From positions 13,461,756 to 13,525,755 of the forward strand of contig NC_037254.1 of NCBI RefSeq assembly GCF_000002425.4: a stretch of 64,000 nucleotides of DNA. Reading direction: 5' to 3'. Shown piece by piece: positions 1 through 9,449 of this stretch; positions within the stretch are counted from its first letter, which is position 1, and every line of letters starts with the position of its first letter. Source of the DNA: Physcomitrium patens (Eukaryota > Streptophyta > Bryopsida > Funariales > Funariaceae). The position numbers and the translations under genes are program-made. The notes under the pieces were generated by a model. It had not been told where the DNA came from and made no database searches. It saw nothing but the letters and a program-made list of their open reading frames with translations.

Positions 1-110
1 ACTCCTTCAATCTCTGCAGTTCTATGTGATAACATAGCGAGGGCATTCATAATAGCATCTAACTTAGACTCCGAACTTTCTGTCATACTAATGTCTTGAC
101 CTCCGGCCAT
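1..110 (-). CDS. Gag N-terminus of Ty3/Gypsy element F (partial)
   Basis: Reading leftward from the ATG at 110-108 gives an open frame to the window edge. It begins MAGGQDISMTESSESKLDAI and carries on with an NALAMLSHRTAEIEG-type helical stretch. Position supports Gag: it follows a 5' LTR (391-895), a PBS-like site and a structured leader, all read on the minus strand. Gag forms the particle that packages the element RNA; the short N-terminal segment seen here has no diagnostic domain, so the call rests on position. This stretch has no stop codon, so F may be younger than its neighbours. The rest of the element lies left of the window. Confidence 0.6.
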   Translation of the reverse strand, partial: MAGGQDISMTESSESKLDAIMNALAMLSHRTAEIEG

Positions 111-153
111 TCTAAAAGAAGGACAAAAATGACCCTATAAGAGGCAATATTGG

Positions 154-342
154 TTTATAGGAGGGTAATCCACAACCTATAAAACGCCTTAAGAATTTCA
201 AGAAGAGGGGTAATCCACTCTCTCCAAGAAGAATAAGACTCCAATATTGTAACAGAAGAAGTATCAGTTTAGAGGAGGGTAATCCGCAATCTCTAAAAAA
301 TGCTAGTATACCTTCAAGTAGAGGAGTAATCCACACTCTACT
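154..342 (-). other. Four stem-loop repeats in the leader of element F
   Basis: Four short hairpins lie between the 5' LTR and Gag at 154-183, 202-225, 268-297 and 317-342. On the transcribed minus strand each loop contains a version of GTGGATTACCC. The stems differ but pair: TTTATAGG/CCTATAAA, GGAGAG/CTCTTC (one G-U), TTTAGAG/CTCTAAA and AGTAGAG/CTCTACT. The third hairpin pairs better on the minus strand (G-U) than on the plus strand (A-C), which fits the transcript orientation. Related hairpins occur at the same place in elements A, B and C. A role in RNA packaging, dimerisation or translation is inference. Confidence 0.6.
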
Positions 343-354
343 AAGAAAGAATTA

Positions 355-366
355 GCTCTGATATCT
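355..366 (-). other. Primer-binding-site-like sequence of element F
   Basis: The minus strand reads AGATATCAGAGC, matching 10 of 12 bases of TGGTATCAGAGC, the usual plant PBS complementary to initiator tRNA-Met. It lies 24 bases inside the LTR edge at 391, whereas a PBS normally starts within a few bases. Elements B and E show the same displacement with weaker matches. Confidence 0.45.
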
Positions 367-550
367 CAAGTTAGTGTAGTCTCGACAAATTGTCACGGGC
401 ACAAAATACAGACTTGAAATCTAACAAGAAGTTTAAGAAGAAATGGCAAAACTAGATTAAACAGATGAGTACAAGAACAACACCAGAAAGGTGAGCTAGA
501 ACTCCAAGAGATGTGTTGTCAAGACTGAAGAACTCTTCAGCCTCGATCCC

Positions 551-558
551 TATATATA
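551..558 (-). promoter_or_regulatory. TATA box of the F LTR
   Basis: A TATATATA tract lies immediately downstream, on the minus strand, of the heat-shock-element array. The other family copies have a TATATATA at the matching LTR position, for example 27882-27889 in B. Confidence 0.6.
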
Positions 559-570
559 CTCCTACTTAGG

Positions 571-885
571 AAGCTTCTCGAGCTACTTCTATTAACTAGG
601 AAGCTTCTAGAAGGTTCTAGAAACTTCTCGAGCTACTTCTATTAACTAGGAAGCTTCTAGAAAGTTCGAGGGGATTCTTTTCTAGAAGCTTCTAGAAAGT
701 TCCAGGGGATTCCTTTCTAGAAGCTTCTAGAAACTTCTCTTCTAGAAGGTTCCAGAGACTTCCTTTCTAGAAGCTTCTAGAAACTTCTCTCTAAAAGGTT
801 CCAGAGGCTTCTCTTCTAGAAGGTTCCAAAGGCTTGTTTTCTAGAAGGTTCTAGAAACTTCTCTCTAGAAAGTTCTAAGGAATAT
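571..885 (-). promoter_or_regulatory. Heat-shock-element array in the F LTR (U3)
   Basis: About 315 bp consist largely of alternating GAA and TTC triplets spaced by two bases, the defining layout of heat-shock factor sites (nGAAnnTTCn). Uninterrupted runs include GAAGCTTCTAGAAGGTTC, continuing into TAGAAACTTC at about 601-628, and TTCTAGAAGCTTCTAGAA near 680-698, 716-733 and 766-783. Several runs reach five to seven modules, where three already make a strong site. Part of it is a tandem unit of about 50 bp (CTCGAGCTACTTCTATTAAC at 577 and again at 628). It sits directly upstream of the TATA box. Heat inducibility follows from known HSF specificity but is not shown. Confidence 0.7.
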
Positions 886-895
886 GTCCCTAACA

Positions 896-2133
896 ATGTT
901 TTGTCAAACATTCTTAAATTTCTACATTATTGGAATTTAAAAAGTGGTATTATATGCTATCTTTACTTCATCTATAATATTAAAATCATATATATAAAGA
1001 TCTATTTAACTTACCTTTACATCTTCTTCACATAAAAGAATATTCATTTGATATTAAAGCTTTTTAAGTATATAAAAGCTATAAGATATGATATGATTCT
1101 TTTCTTGTGACATATGTATTACATGATAGAATTTGATTTTAGAATATAAATAAGTCCATCTAAGGCATCTAATTCTTGTCTTTCTTGCTCTCCATGTACT
1201 TGCATATATTGCTCAATATGTTTATGTACTCTTTTTCTTTTTTGTGCAATTGTTCACCAATTAATAATTGAAATGCCAGCTATTAAGAGTGCAAAAAATT
1301 CATCTTTTGATAAAATCTTTTAATAATAATAATAAATTTTGATAATAATAATATAATCAACTTTTTTTTTATAATTTTTTAAAATTTATTATTATTGTAT
1401 AATTTAAGAGTGAAGTTTATGTATAAACTTCATTCTTAAATCAATTATGTTTGCATTTGTATTTACAATTGATAATAAAACCTTCTTGTGATCTTTTCAA
1501 TCTGAATCTGACCAACAAAATTAATCATTAATATAGAAAAACAACTTTTTTAAGCCTTTTGATTGTAGATAAGAAAAAAGAATATATGAGATATGTCTAA
1601 ATATTATTTATGAAAAAATACACTGATTTATGAGTAATATCTTAAATATTACATATAATTGCTTAAGATAGATATGATCATGTAGTTTTTTTTTAATTAT
1701 TCTATAAAGATTTTTTAATTAAATACTACATAATTTTATTATGAAAGGCTTAATCAACCAATATTGGTTCCAAAGTAATGGTGAGCTCTCAATACCAAAA
1801 TGAATGGCCTACACTGTATATGTAATGATGAATTACATATGCACTCATTTATTTAGTTTTAGTTTTTAATCCTTATACAACTTTTAACTTTCAATGGTCT
1901 ACATATCAATGCAATAAAAATGAGATTTCCTTGGCTTTGACAATGAATCATTAAAGATCAATTTATCAAATAATGTAGCAGAGAGAACGTCTCTATCTTT
2001 GGTAGTAAGTTTGCATTAGATATAACTCTTATTGTCTTAGTGATAACTTTTTCTGCTTCCTATAAGAGTATCGCCATTAAAAATGAGTATTATAGCAATA
2101 AAAAATAATACTTATAAAATGAAGAACTTATTT
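896..2133. other. AT-rich spacer, no gene seen
   Basis: No coding frame, tRNA or recognisable transposon was found. The sequence is A/T-rich with short poly-T and TAATAA runs (about 1320-1400). Confidence 0.5.
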
Positions 2134-3490
2134 ATATTGTAACATAATTGGAAAAAGTGGCCTTATGGTGCAAATTCTTCAATGTTTTAAACAAAAAGAT
2201 ATTAGATCAAAAAATAAGAAATAAAAACTTGAGAATACCTAAAAAAAATATATTAGATCTATTTGCAGCCAATATCATATGAAATCCAAAACTTTCTCAA
2301 CATGAAAGGAAATAAATTTATATTCATTTAAATATTAGCAAAAATCTCTCAAAAATACAAACATTTATATATATAAAAAAAATCTTGCTCTATTGTTCAA
2401 GCCAATTCACCATTTGTTTTGAATACCTTTAATTTCATAATTTAGCTTCCTTCCATACACTTTTTAATTCAAACACTACCATATATTACCTAGACAATCA
2501 AAGTATAAACTACAACTTAGTCTTTTAAATTACTAGCATCTATAATCAAGTCTACAAATAATTTCATACATATTATTATAAATTGATATAATAATTAAAA
2601 TACCTTGCACATGCATGAGAGAACTTATTTAAATAGTAGTAAAATTAGAAAAAGTGGTCTTATGGTGCAAGTTCTTTAATCTTTTAAACAAATAGTTATA
2701 AGACCAACAAAAGAAAAATCAAAACTTGAAAATATTTGAAAACACATAGTGTATCTATTTCCAATCAACACCACATGAAATCCAAAACTTTCTTAGCATG
2801 GGAGGAGAAAATCTCAAATAACATTAGGCATCTTGTTCCAAAAGCATTCCAAATAAATTCCACATTTTCTTCCATTAATTACACCTAATTGATTTAGAAG
2901 CAAACTGAATTAATTATACCTACACATCACAATTATGCATGCAGATAATTAGCATGGAGTTAATTAGTACAATTATGTACACATAAACAAGAAATATGGT
3001 TGAAGAAGTAAGAAATTCATGAAATGAATCCAACATGTATACAAAATGAAACAAACACTTACAAAGAAAATGCAAAAGGCTTAACAAAACATCCAAATTA
3101 TAATTATAGATTTGATTTTTTATAGTAAATTCCAGGAAAAAAAATATTTTGGATGTGATGACAACAAAAGATCTTGTAAAAATCTGTGCCTTGGCCTTTA
3201 GATTATTAGGTAAAATATATAATCTTTGATTTGAAGTGAATGTAATAAAACAACAATGAAAGTCAAAATCTCTAATATATCTACACATTTAAAGTTAGAA
3301 CTAATTATCTGCATGCATATAAAATCCAAAAAATTCTCAACATGGGAGGAAAAAATCTCAAACAATAGTAAGCAGCTTGCTCCAAAAGCATATAAATAAA
3401 TTTAATATTTTCTTTGATTAGTCACACATAATTAATTTGGTAGAAAATCAAATTAATCACACATATACACCACGTTCATGATCCATCATA
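2134..3490 (+). repeat. Diverged tandem duplication, about three partial copies
   Basis: A segment recurs at about 2145-2330, 2640-2935 and 3320-3490. Shared landmarks are GAAAAAGTGG(C/T)CTTATGGTGC (first two copies), then AAATCCAAAACTTTCT and GGGAGGA(A/G)AAAATCTCAAA, followed by GCTTGCTCCAAAAGCAT-type sequence (last two). The copies differ at many positions, so the duplication is old. No protein is evident. The third copy begins exactly at the right arm of the inverted repeat ending at 3319. Confidence 0.55.
2934..3319. repeat. 386-bp unit with perfect 19-bp terminal inverted repeats
   Basis: TATGCATGCAGATAATTAG (2934-2952) recurs in exact reverse complement at 3301-3319. The unit lies between copies 2 and 3 of the tandem repeat, as an inserted miniature transposon would. 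A minus-strand frame of 122 codons without a stop spans most of it (2920-3288); it matches nothing I know and could be chance in AT-rich DNA. No clear target duplication flanks it (CAAT on the left, TAAA on the right), so a small non-autonomous DNA transposon is possible but unproven. Confidence 0.4.
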
Positions 3491-4351
3491 TAATTACTAT
3501 TTTCACATATTACACTAAAATGCATGCACACATGGGTGCATTTGTCAAAATCAACTCTATTAGTTTTGATTAAAATCTCACTTGATGAAGCAAAATACTT
3601 TCGTCAAAACACTTTGGTCCAAGATAGAAACAATTGTAAAGGTTATTGTAAATCTTATAGAATTGTAGTTTCATGAGGTTCTTCTTCTAGGATAGAGAAA
3701 TACTATGACCACCATGCAAAATCCACTACCTAATCCTAATATTCTTAGAAACCTGAATGACATCTAAGGATACTTACACCTCTAAAGTCATTATGTTCTC
3801 TTAGTATCACTTGTGGGAGATTTTGCCTTGTACAATGCTGATCTAGAATAATTTCCTAAATTCTCCATCATCTAAGATTAATAGATCACGATCTTATATT
3901 AGTTCTACATTAAGAAAAGAAAAGAGTATAATAATTTTTAAAATATAAAAACATAAAGCTAAAGTCCTTACTTGTAGATGGAAAATGAAAGATCATTCCA
4001 AAATGACCAAAATAAAACTTCAAATATAAACTAAATGTTTATTTTGCAAAGATATATAAAACAAAAGGTACAACAAAATATGCAAATCAAAGATGCCTCA
4101 TTTTGCACATGGCTAGGTATACACTGTAACCATAGGCAAAAAAGTACTAAATTCCCAAAAAAATAACAAAAAATCATAAAACAAAAAAAACAATAAAAAT
4201 GGAAGAAACTAAGAAAAAAATCAAGAAAAATATGCACAAGAAAAGAATTAATTGATTGTTGAGAAATCAAAACAACACTCATAGATCAGCATGGTGAGAT
4301 CTTGACAATAGCCTTGCCTTGCCATGGTATATCCTACCAACTTTCAAACCA

Positions 4352-4389
<38 letters not shown>

Positions 4390-4888
4390 TTTCATAGGCA
4401 GAAATGGCATTCACATGGATCAATAGAGCAAACAAAATAAACAAAAAACAAGCACCAAGGATTTACAACTTTCTCTTTACGTCTATAATTGATCTCCTTT
4501 CCATTGAATCAACAACTACTAATTGGTAACATGTGTTGTCTAATCCACATTGATTACCTCAAATCTTACACTTAGCACAAATTGTCCTTAACTCTTCAAT
4601 TCCTATAATTGCATAATAATACAAAGATAGCTTTAGATTTTGCAAGAAAGAAGAGCAAAGGATTTTGACTTAGAATAGAGAACAACGGTAGATACAAAGA
4701 GAGGCAAGCTCAATACCTTGTATCACAAGGACCTCAATTAGTTTGGCAAATGAAGAAGCTATTATTATGTCCCAGCAACTTGGTTCTTAGAAATATTCAA
4801 GTTTCAACTACTTTGTATTCTTCAAGTTTTTAAAGTTTTCTTTTTAATAATCAATCAAAATATTTTTTTTCTTTATATCTTATATCTA

Positions 4889-4933
<45 letters not shown>

Positions 4934-5092
4934 GAAATCAATGATTTATTAAAATAAATGTAAGCTATTCATATTAAAATCAATATTTTTAAGTCTATAA
5001 ATTACCTTAGATTTGTATATAAAAAGGCTTGTAAATTTTATGTTTTGTATTCTTGAATGGATATACATTTATAAATGTATATGTATGTGTGG

Positions 5093-5132
<40 letters not shown>

Positions 5133-5200
5133 TAGAAATCAATGATTATATGACTTCATGAGTTGCTAAGAAAGCTAAATAAAAACAAACCAATAAAAAC
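3491..5200. other. AT-rich spacer with (AT)n tracts
   Basis: No gene is seen. Dinucleotide (AT)n tracts lie at about 4354-4383, 4892-4928 and 5099-5128. The longest open frame (minus, 4031-4282) is rich in Phe, Cys and Leu, as expected from the complement of poly-A-rich DNA, and is not called. Confidence 0.5.
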
Positions 5201-5217
5201 CTGAAACACTATTTGCT

Positions 5218-5394
5218 ATGACTGATGGCACATCATCAGTACAACCGCCAAATGAAGCAAAAGTCTACAGTTCTGTTGCTACAGAATACGAAGGACAAGA
5301 GCTGGTAACTTGCGAAATCCGACACCTCGAGAATGACGAAACGGCCATCCTTCTCACAAACCCGAGTTTTCTAAACCCTGTGCTGATCGATTAG
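5218..5394 (+). CDS. Unrecognised 58-codon ORF in a GC-richer islet
   Basis: An ATG-to-TAG frame encodes 58 residues beginning MTDGTSSVQPPNEAKVY, with a mixed, acidic, protein-like composition (EYEGQELVTCEIRH, then LENDETAILLTNPSF). It differs from the Phe/Lys/Asn-rich frames typical of the surrounding DNA. It opens a GC-richer islet (about 5200-6000) that looks like genic DNA. No family is recognised and no splice partner was identified. It could be a small gene, a first exon, a gene relic or chance. Confidence 0.25.
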   Translation: MTDGTSSVQPPNEAKVYSSVATEYEGQELVTCEIRHLENDETAILLTNPSFLNPVLID

Positions 5395-6050
5395 CAACAA
5401 CGCAATCACCCGCTGAGCAAATCTGGAGTGAAAGACCTCGCCGAATGCATTTTTTCTCATTCACCATGTGCATGACTTGCGATCTGGAGCACTAGAATGC
5501 CGCTTCTGGACACTAACTTTGGTTGGTGTCTGTGCGATGAAACATAGCAACTACCCTGTGAGTCAATCGGTCAGTTCATGGAACTGTAACTATTCCATAT
5601 CAGGGATGATCAAGTGCAGCATTATGCCACACATGCACATGAAACGTGGGGTTGGACAGGGTGGGTTTGTGTGCCCATTCATGCTGGTCTGATCAATGTG
5701 GTCGTTGTTTTATAGCTGGCTTGTGACGTCAATCGCTCTGAGCCCCCATTCTTCCTCGACCTGTTGTTGCTGATGGAATCCCATGTCGCTGTTTTGTTTG
5801 TCTGTCTGTTTGTTTGTTTGTTTCATTTGATATTTGATTTTGTTTGATGCTATCGGTGTTTATTCAGCACTGGAAAGTCGCCGACATTAACACTGAGATC
5901 TTGGTTTTGTTCAATCAGACGCTTGGCTGGTGAGCATTTGCTCACTTAGAGGAGTTGACTTTTGTCGGTAAATGTGGAATGAATGTGGCACGTAGCTCAG
6001 AGGAAGGTACCAACGTGAAGAGAGTTGAATAGATTCGTTTTGAGCTCAGT
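5395..6050. other. Rest of the GC-richer islet, possible gene relic
   Basis: This stretch has clearly higher GC than its flanks and carries genic-looking sequence, including a 74-codon plus-strand frame (5468-5692) of unknown nature and a (TGTC)n/(TTTG)n run at about 5798-5823. No intron-exon structure or known domain was recognised. It could be the untranslated part of a gene, a noncoding RNA locus or a decayed gene. Confidence 0.25.
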
Positions 6051-6323
6051 AGTGTGAAAGAGATTTAGTGAAGCTAGTTTAGAGGTTATAGAGTAGATGG
6101 ATTTTTTGAAGATAATGAGAATGTAATGTTCTAAAGTCTCTAAAATATGGGATTAACTTTTGTATTATTTAGGATATTTAATAATAAAAGCAATGAGTAT
6201 TTGAACAAAATGTTCTTAAACTAGGATGTCTATTGGATTAAAAATATCAATTATGTATTATAATTAATATAGAAAAATAACATCAATTAGTGGACTTGTA
6301 CAGAAGAGATAATCAACAGAGCA

Positions 6324-6420
6324 AAGTGTGTAGATTGTTATTTTTCTCTTTAAAAAAAGTATATATATATATATATATATAAACTTTTTTTAAAGAAAAA
6401 AAATAATAATCTACACACTT
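6324..6420. repeat. 97-bp palindrome with an AT loop
   Basis: The left arm starts AAGTGTGTAGATTGTTATTT (6324-6360). The right arm ends AATAATAATCTACACACTT (6381-6420) and is its near-perfect complement, including TTTAAAAAAAGT against ACTTTTTTTAAA. The centre is a (AT)10 tract. It ends about 30 bp left of the Tc1-like element and could extrude a cruciform or give a hairpin transcript. Confidence 0.6.
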
Positions 6421-6453
6421 ATATATATACATGCATACTCACATATGTATATA

Positions 6454-7686
6454 TAGTGACCTTCAAAATTGTCCTAATGTTTATACTTGTCATATTTGAA
6501 AAATAATGTGAGTAAGAAAAATTCAGAAATAGAATGTAGTAAATTTATTAAAATAGTATATGCATTGTAATAGTTTCTTACAAAAATTTCCAAAAAAAAT
6601 CTAAGCACTTAGTGATAACCATTATTTTATATTATTAATATTATATACAGATATATTATCTTATTAAAATGTGACTTTTTATGCATCTAAATCATATTTT
6701 TTAATTATACCATGTAGATATTCCTCCAAGATGTTTTGATAACCATGTTGATTGAAGCAACCTTCAATTTTGTGCATCATGTTAGGTCTATGTATATACA
6801 TACATCTCTACATTACTATAGAATTACTACCATGTTCAATAGTTGGAATAATAGTCCACTCTCATAATTCTTATAGATCATGAAGTCAACACCAAACTCT
6901 TCCATCTAAAGAAAATATATTAATCTTAGTTTCATTTGAGAATATCATGTAACTCCAATCATCAAAAGTCCAAGATTCATACTTTTAAGCAAATTCTAAG
7001 GAAGATCTAATATTTATACTTAAAAAATGTGGTTTTTTTTTAATATGTGTTTGCAAACCTACTCTCTGAAGTGCTTGGCGCTCAATAATTTCACTAACTT
7101 ATATTCTAAAAAATTCTTTCACTTATTTAGTAGCTTCTCTTATAATAGATATCTTTCTTATAGAAACAATTTTCATTTGCCTTCTCAACTTGTGTAGTCT
7201 ATTTCCAATTAAAGATTTGCATCTAGAAAATACTTTGTACAAAGCCTCTATATACTTGACTTATCAACATGCAAAAAATTTGCCACATCTCTCATATTAT
7301 AGCCTTTCTAAAGCAATGAGAGTACATTTTATTGCTTTTCTTGTGATAATGGTCTTAATATTTTCTTTTATGAAGTAAAACATAAGAATAATTGATATGT
7401 GAATATGTACATGCAACAAAATAAAAACCAAGCAATTTACAGTGCATCTATTCTTTAATTTCTATACTTACAAGATCTATTGACATGGACCTTCAAAATT
7501 GTTCCAATAAAGAAGAAATATCTAGAGCTTTAATCCATACAAATGTATGTATAGACAAGTTCCAAACTTGTATTATCACTTTAATAGTAACTATATTTTT
7601 GCCATGTCACTTTAACATGTAATCACTATTTGGTGACTTACCAAAATTTCAAACTAAAAACATTGGAATAATTTTAAAGGTCATTG
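6454..7686 (-). mobile_element. Tc1-like DNA transposon (Tc1/mariner superfamily), decayed
   Basis: The unit is 1233 bp. Its left end reads TAGTGACCTTCAAAATTGTC; its right end, reversed, reads CAATGACCTTTAAAATTATT. Both approximate a Tc1-type CAGTG start. TA dinucleotides flank it at 6452-6453 and 7687-7688, the expected Tc1/mariner target duplication. The length fits the superfamily (about 1.2-1.6 kb). Inside, the minus strand carries a broken transposase. A third terminal-repeat-like sequence at 7488-7508 lies in direct orientation to the left end. Confidence 0.75.
6640..7380 (-). pseudogene. Tc1-like transposase relic
   Basis: Read leftward, the remnants fall in the family order. First comes a degenerate DNA-binding region ending ERQALQRVGLQTHIKKKPHF (about 7085-7025). 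Then comes the catalytic block DDWSYMIFSNETKINIFSLD (about 6965-6905), matching the Tc1 pattern WxxVIFSDETKxxxFGSDGR with the catalytic Asp replaced by Asn. Last comes IEHGSNSIVM, a stop, then HKIEGCFNQHGYQNILEEYL (about 6770-6710), matching the HGGGSxMVWG and GxxYxxIL segments before the final acidic residues. Several stops are present, so it cannot cut or join DNA. Tc1-type transposases are abundant in animals and fungi; in plants the mariner DD39D type is the usual relative. Confidence 0.7.
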
Positions 7687-7688
7687 TA

Positions 7689-7725
<37 letters not shown>

Positions 7726-9402
7726 GATTCATTAAATAAAAAAATTATAAATCAAGTAATCTAAATATGATAGGTATGTATACATGATGTATAATAAATA
7801 AGGATGTAATTGAGAATTTTTTTGGAATTATAATTTTTTGCATGTAAAAAATTCATAAAATGGAATGTATTGGTGCAATATAAAATAGAACAATAAGGTC
7901 TAAATTAATAACAGAAAATAGAAAATAGAGATTTGACAAGAAATTTTAGTTTATAATTTTTGTAATCTTTGTGATGTCATAAAATAAGTAAAAAAATCCT
8001 AAAAAAATATTTGCATGAACAAAATTAAAATAATGATCCAAAGTCTAATGAATTTTTAAACATCAAATTATAAATAATAATCATAATTAAAAATTTTAAT
8101 TTATATTAAATAAAATAATATATTGTGTTATAAAATAATATTTTTTAAAAAAATATAAGAAAATTTTAATTGTTTTGGTAATAATTGAGATGATATTTTA
8201 CAAATATTGTTGCAATACTTAATTTATAATATTTTTTGATCTTTAAATTTACGAAAACAAAAACAAAAACAAAAAACAAAACAAAACAAAACAAAAAAAA
8301 AAAAAAAAAAAACAAAATATAACTTAGCGTAAATTTTATTTGCATTGAAGGATGTCTTCTAAAACCTAGATACAAACTAGGATTGACAAAAAACATAGAA
8401 TGTCAATATAATATCTATGATACTAATAAATATTATTTATTTATTTTTAATTATTTTTTTATTAATAATAACTATTGAATAAAGTTTTTTTTGTTTGTTT
8501 CTCTTTTGGTAATAACTTTTGTACAACGTATAAAGTATTTTTTTTAAAGAATCTATCATTACAAAAATAAAGATATAACAATCTGAGCTTAAAATCATTT
8601 AATAAAGTCTACTAAAATAAATAATTATAGTTATTTTAGAACAACTAAAGATTTAAAAAAATTACATAATCATTGACAAAAAGTCTTATTATAAGAGTTA
8701 ATGTCACAAGATTAAAAACAACTTTTAAATATTTTTTGCTTTTGCAGCTAAAAACAATCTTCTAATACAAGCTACAAAGCTATGTTGTATTTGAACTATC
8801 CTTGCTATTATAAAATCATGTTATGATTGAAAGACATGTAATTTTTTTTGATCATTTAGAAAAGAATATTTTTTAATAAAATAATATTTTTTTAAAAACA
8901 AATCAATCAAAATTATTATAAATTTTATTTCTAATATCTATAATAAAGTGATTCATTAACATATTTGAATCAATTTTGTTAAAAAATAAATATCTATAGA
9001 AAAGTTTTGTTTAAAAACTTAAAGATACAATTATTCTAATTTTAAAAAGATATTTTTGTATTAATCATATATAACATTTTTATCTTTTGGTATCATGTAA
9101 GAGCAATTTGAGAAGGCATTTAAATATTTTTATTTTTATTTTTGGAATAACATAAAATATTAAATAACAATCATTTCAAAAACATATTTTAAATATTTTT
9201 ACAATAATTTTAGCCATCCACTAATTTAAAATACTTGATGTTCTTGTAATTAATACAAAACTTGTTTTAATTATAAATATTAAGATTTTTATATTATAAA
9301 AGTATGTATTATTTATATTCATCTATAAATATAGAATAGATTTTTTTCCACTAGTACACAATAAAACTATATAAAAATTTATAATACACATTATTTTTCA
9401 AA

Positions 9403-9449
<47 letters not shown>

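Larger units (their letters stand above)
391..895 (-). mobile_element. 5' LTR of Ty3/Gypsy element F
   Basis: A 505-bp segment starts TGTCACGGGC and ends GTCCCTAACA, so it has TG...CA termini on both strands. Read on the minus strand it has U3 with the heat-shock-element array (about 885-571), a TATA box (about 551-558) and then R-U5 down to 391. The internal region (PBS-like site, hairpins, Gag start) continues leftward. The second LTR is outside the window, so LTR identity and target duplication cannot be judged. Both termini resemble those of the A/B/C/E family, but the central sequence differs. Confidence 0.7.

Noticed and set aside
112..336. 74-codon minus-strand ORF before Gag in element F
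   Set aside because: It only spans the hairpin repeats of the leader; its repeated residues follow from the repeated hairpins and it ends before the Gag ATG.
4031..4282. 83-codon minus ORF with Phe/Cys-rich sequence
   Set aside because: Low-complexity complement of poly-A-rich DNA; no homology recognised.
7190..7378. 62-codon plus ORF
   Set aside because: Lies antisense to the N-terminal part of the Tc1-like transposase relic.
8166..8396. 76-codon minus ORF with many Phe and Val
   Set aside because: It is the complement of an A-rich (A4-5C)n tract.
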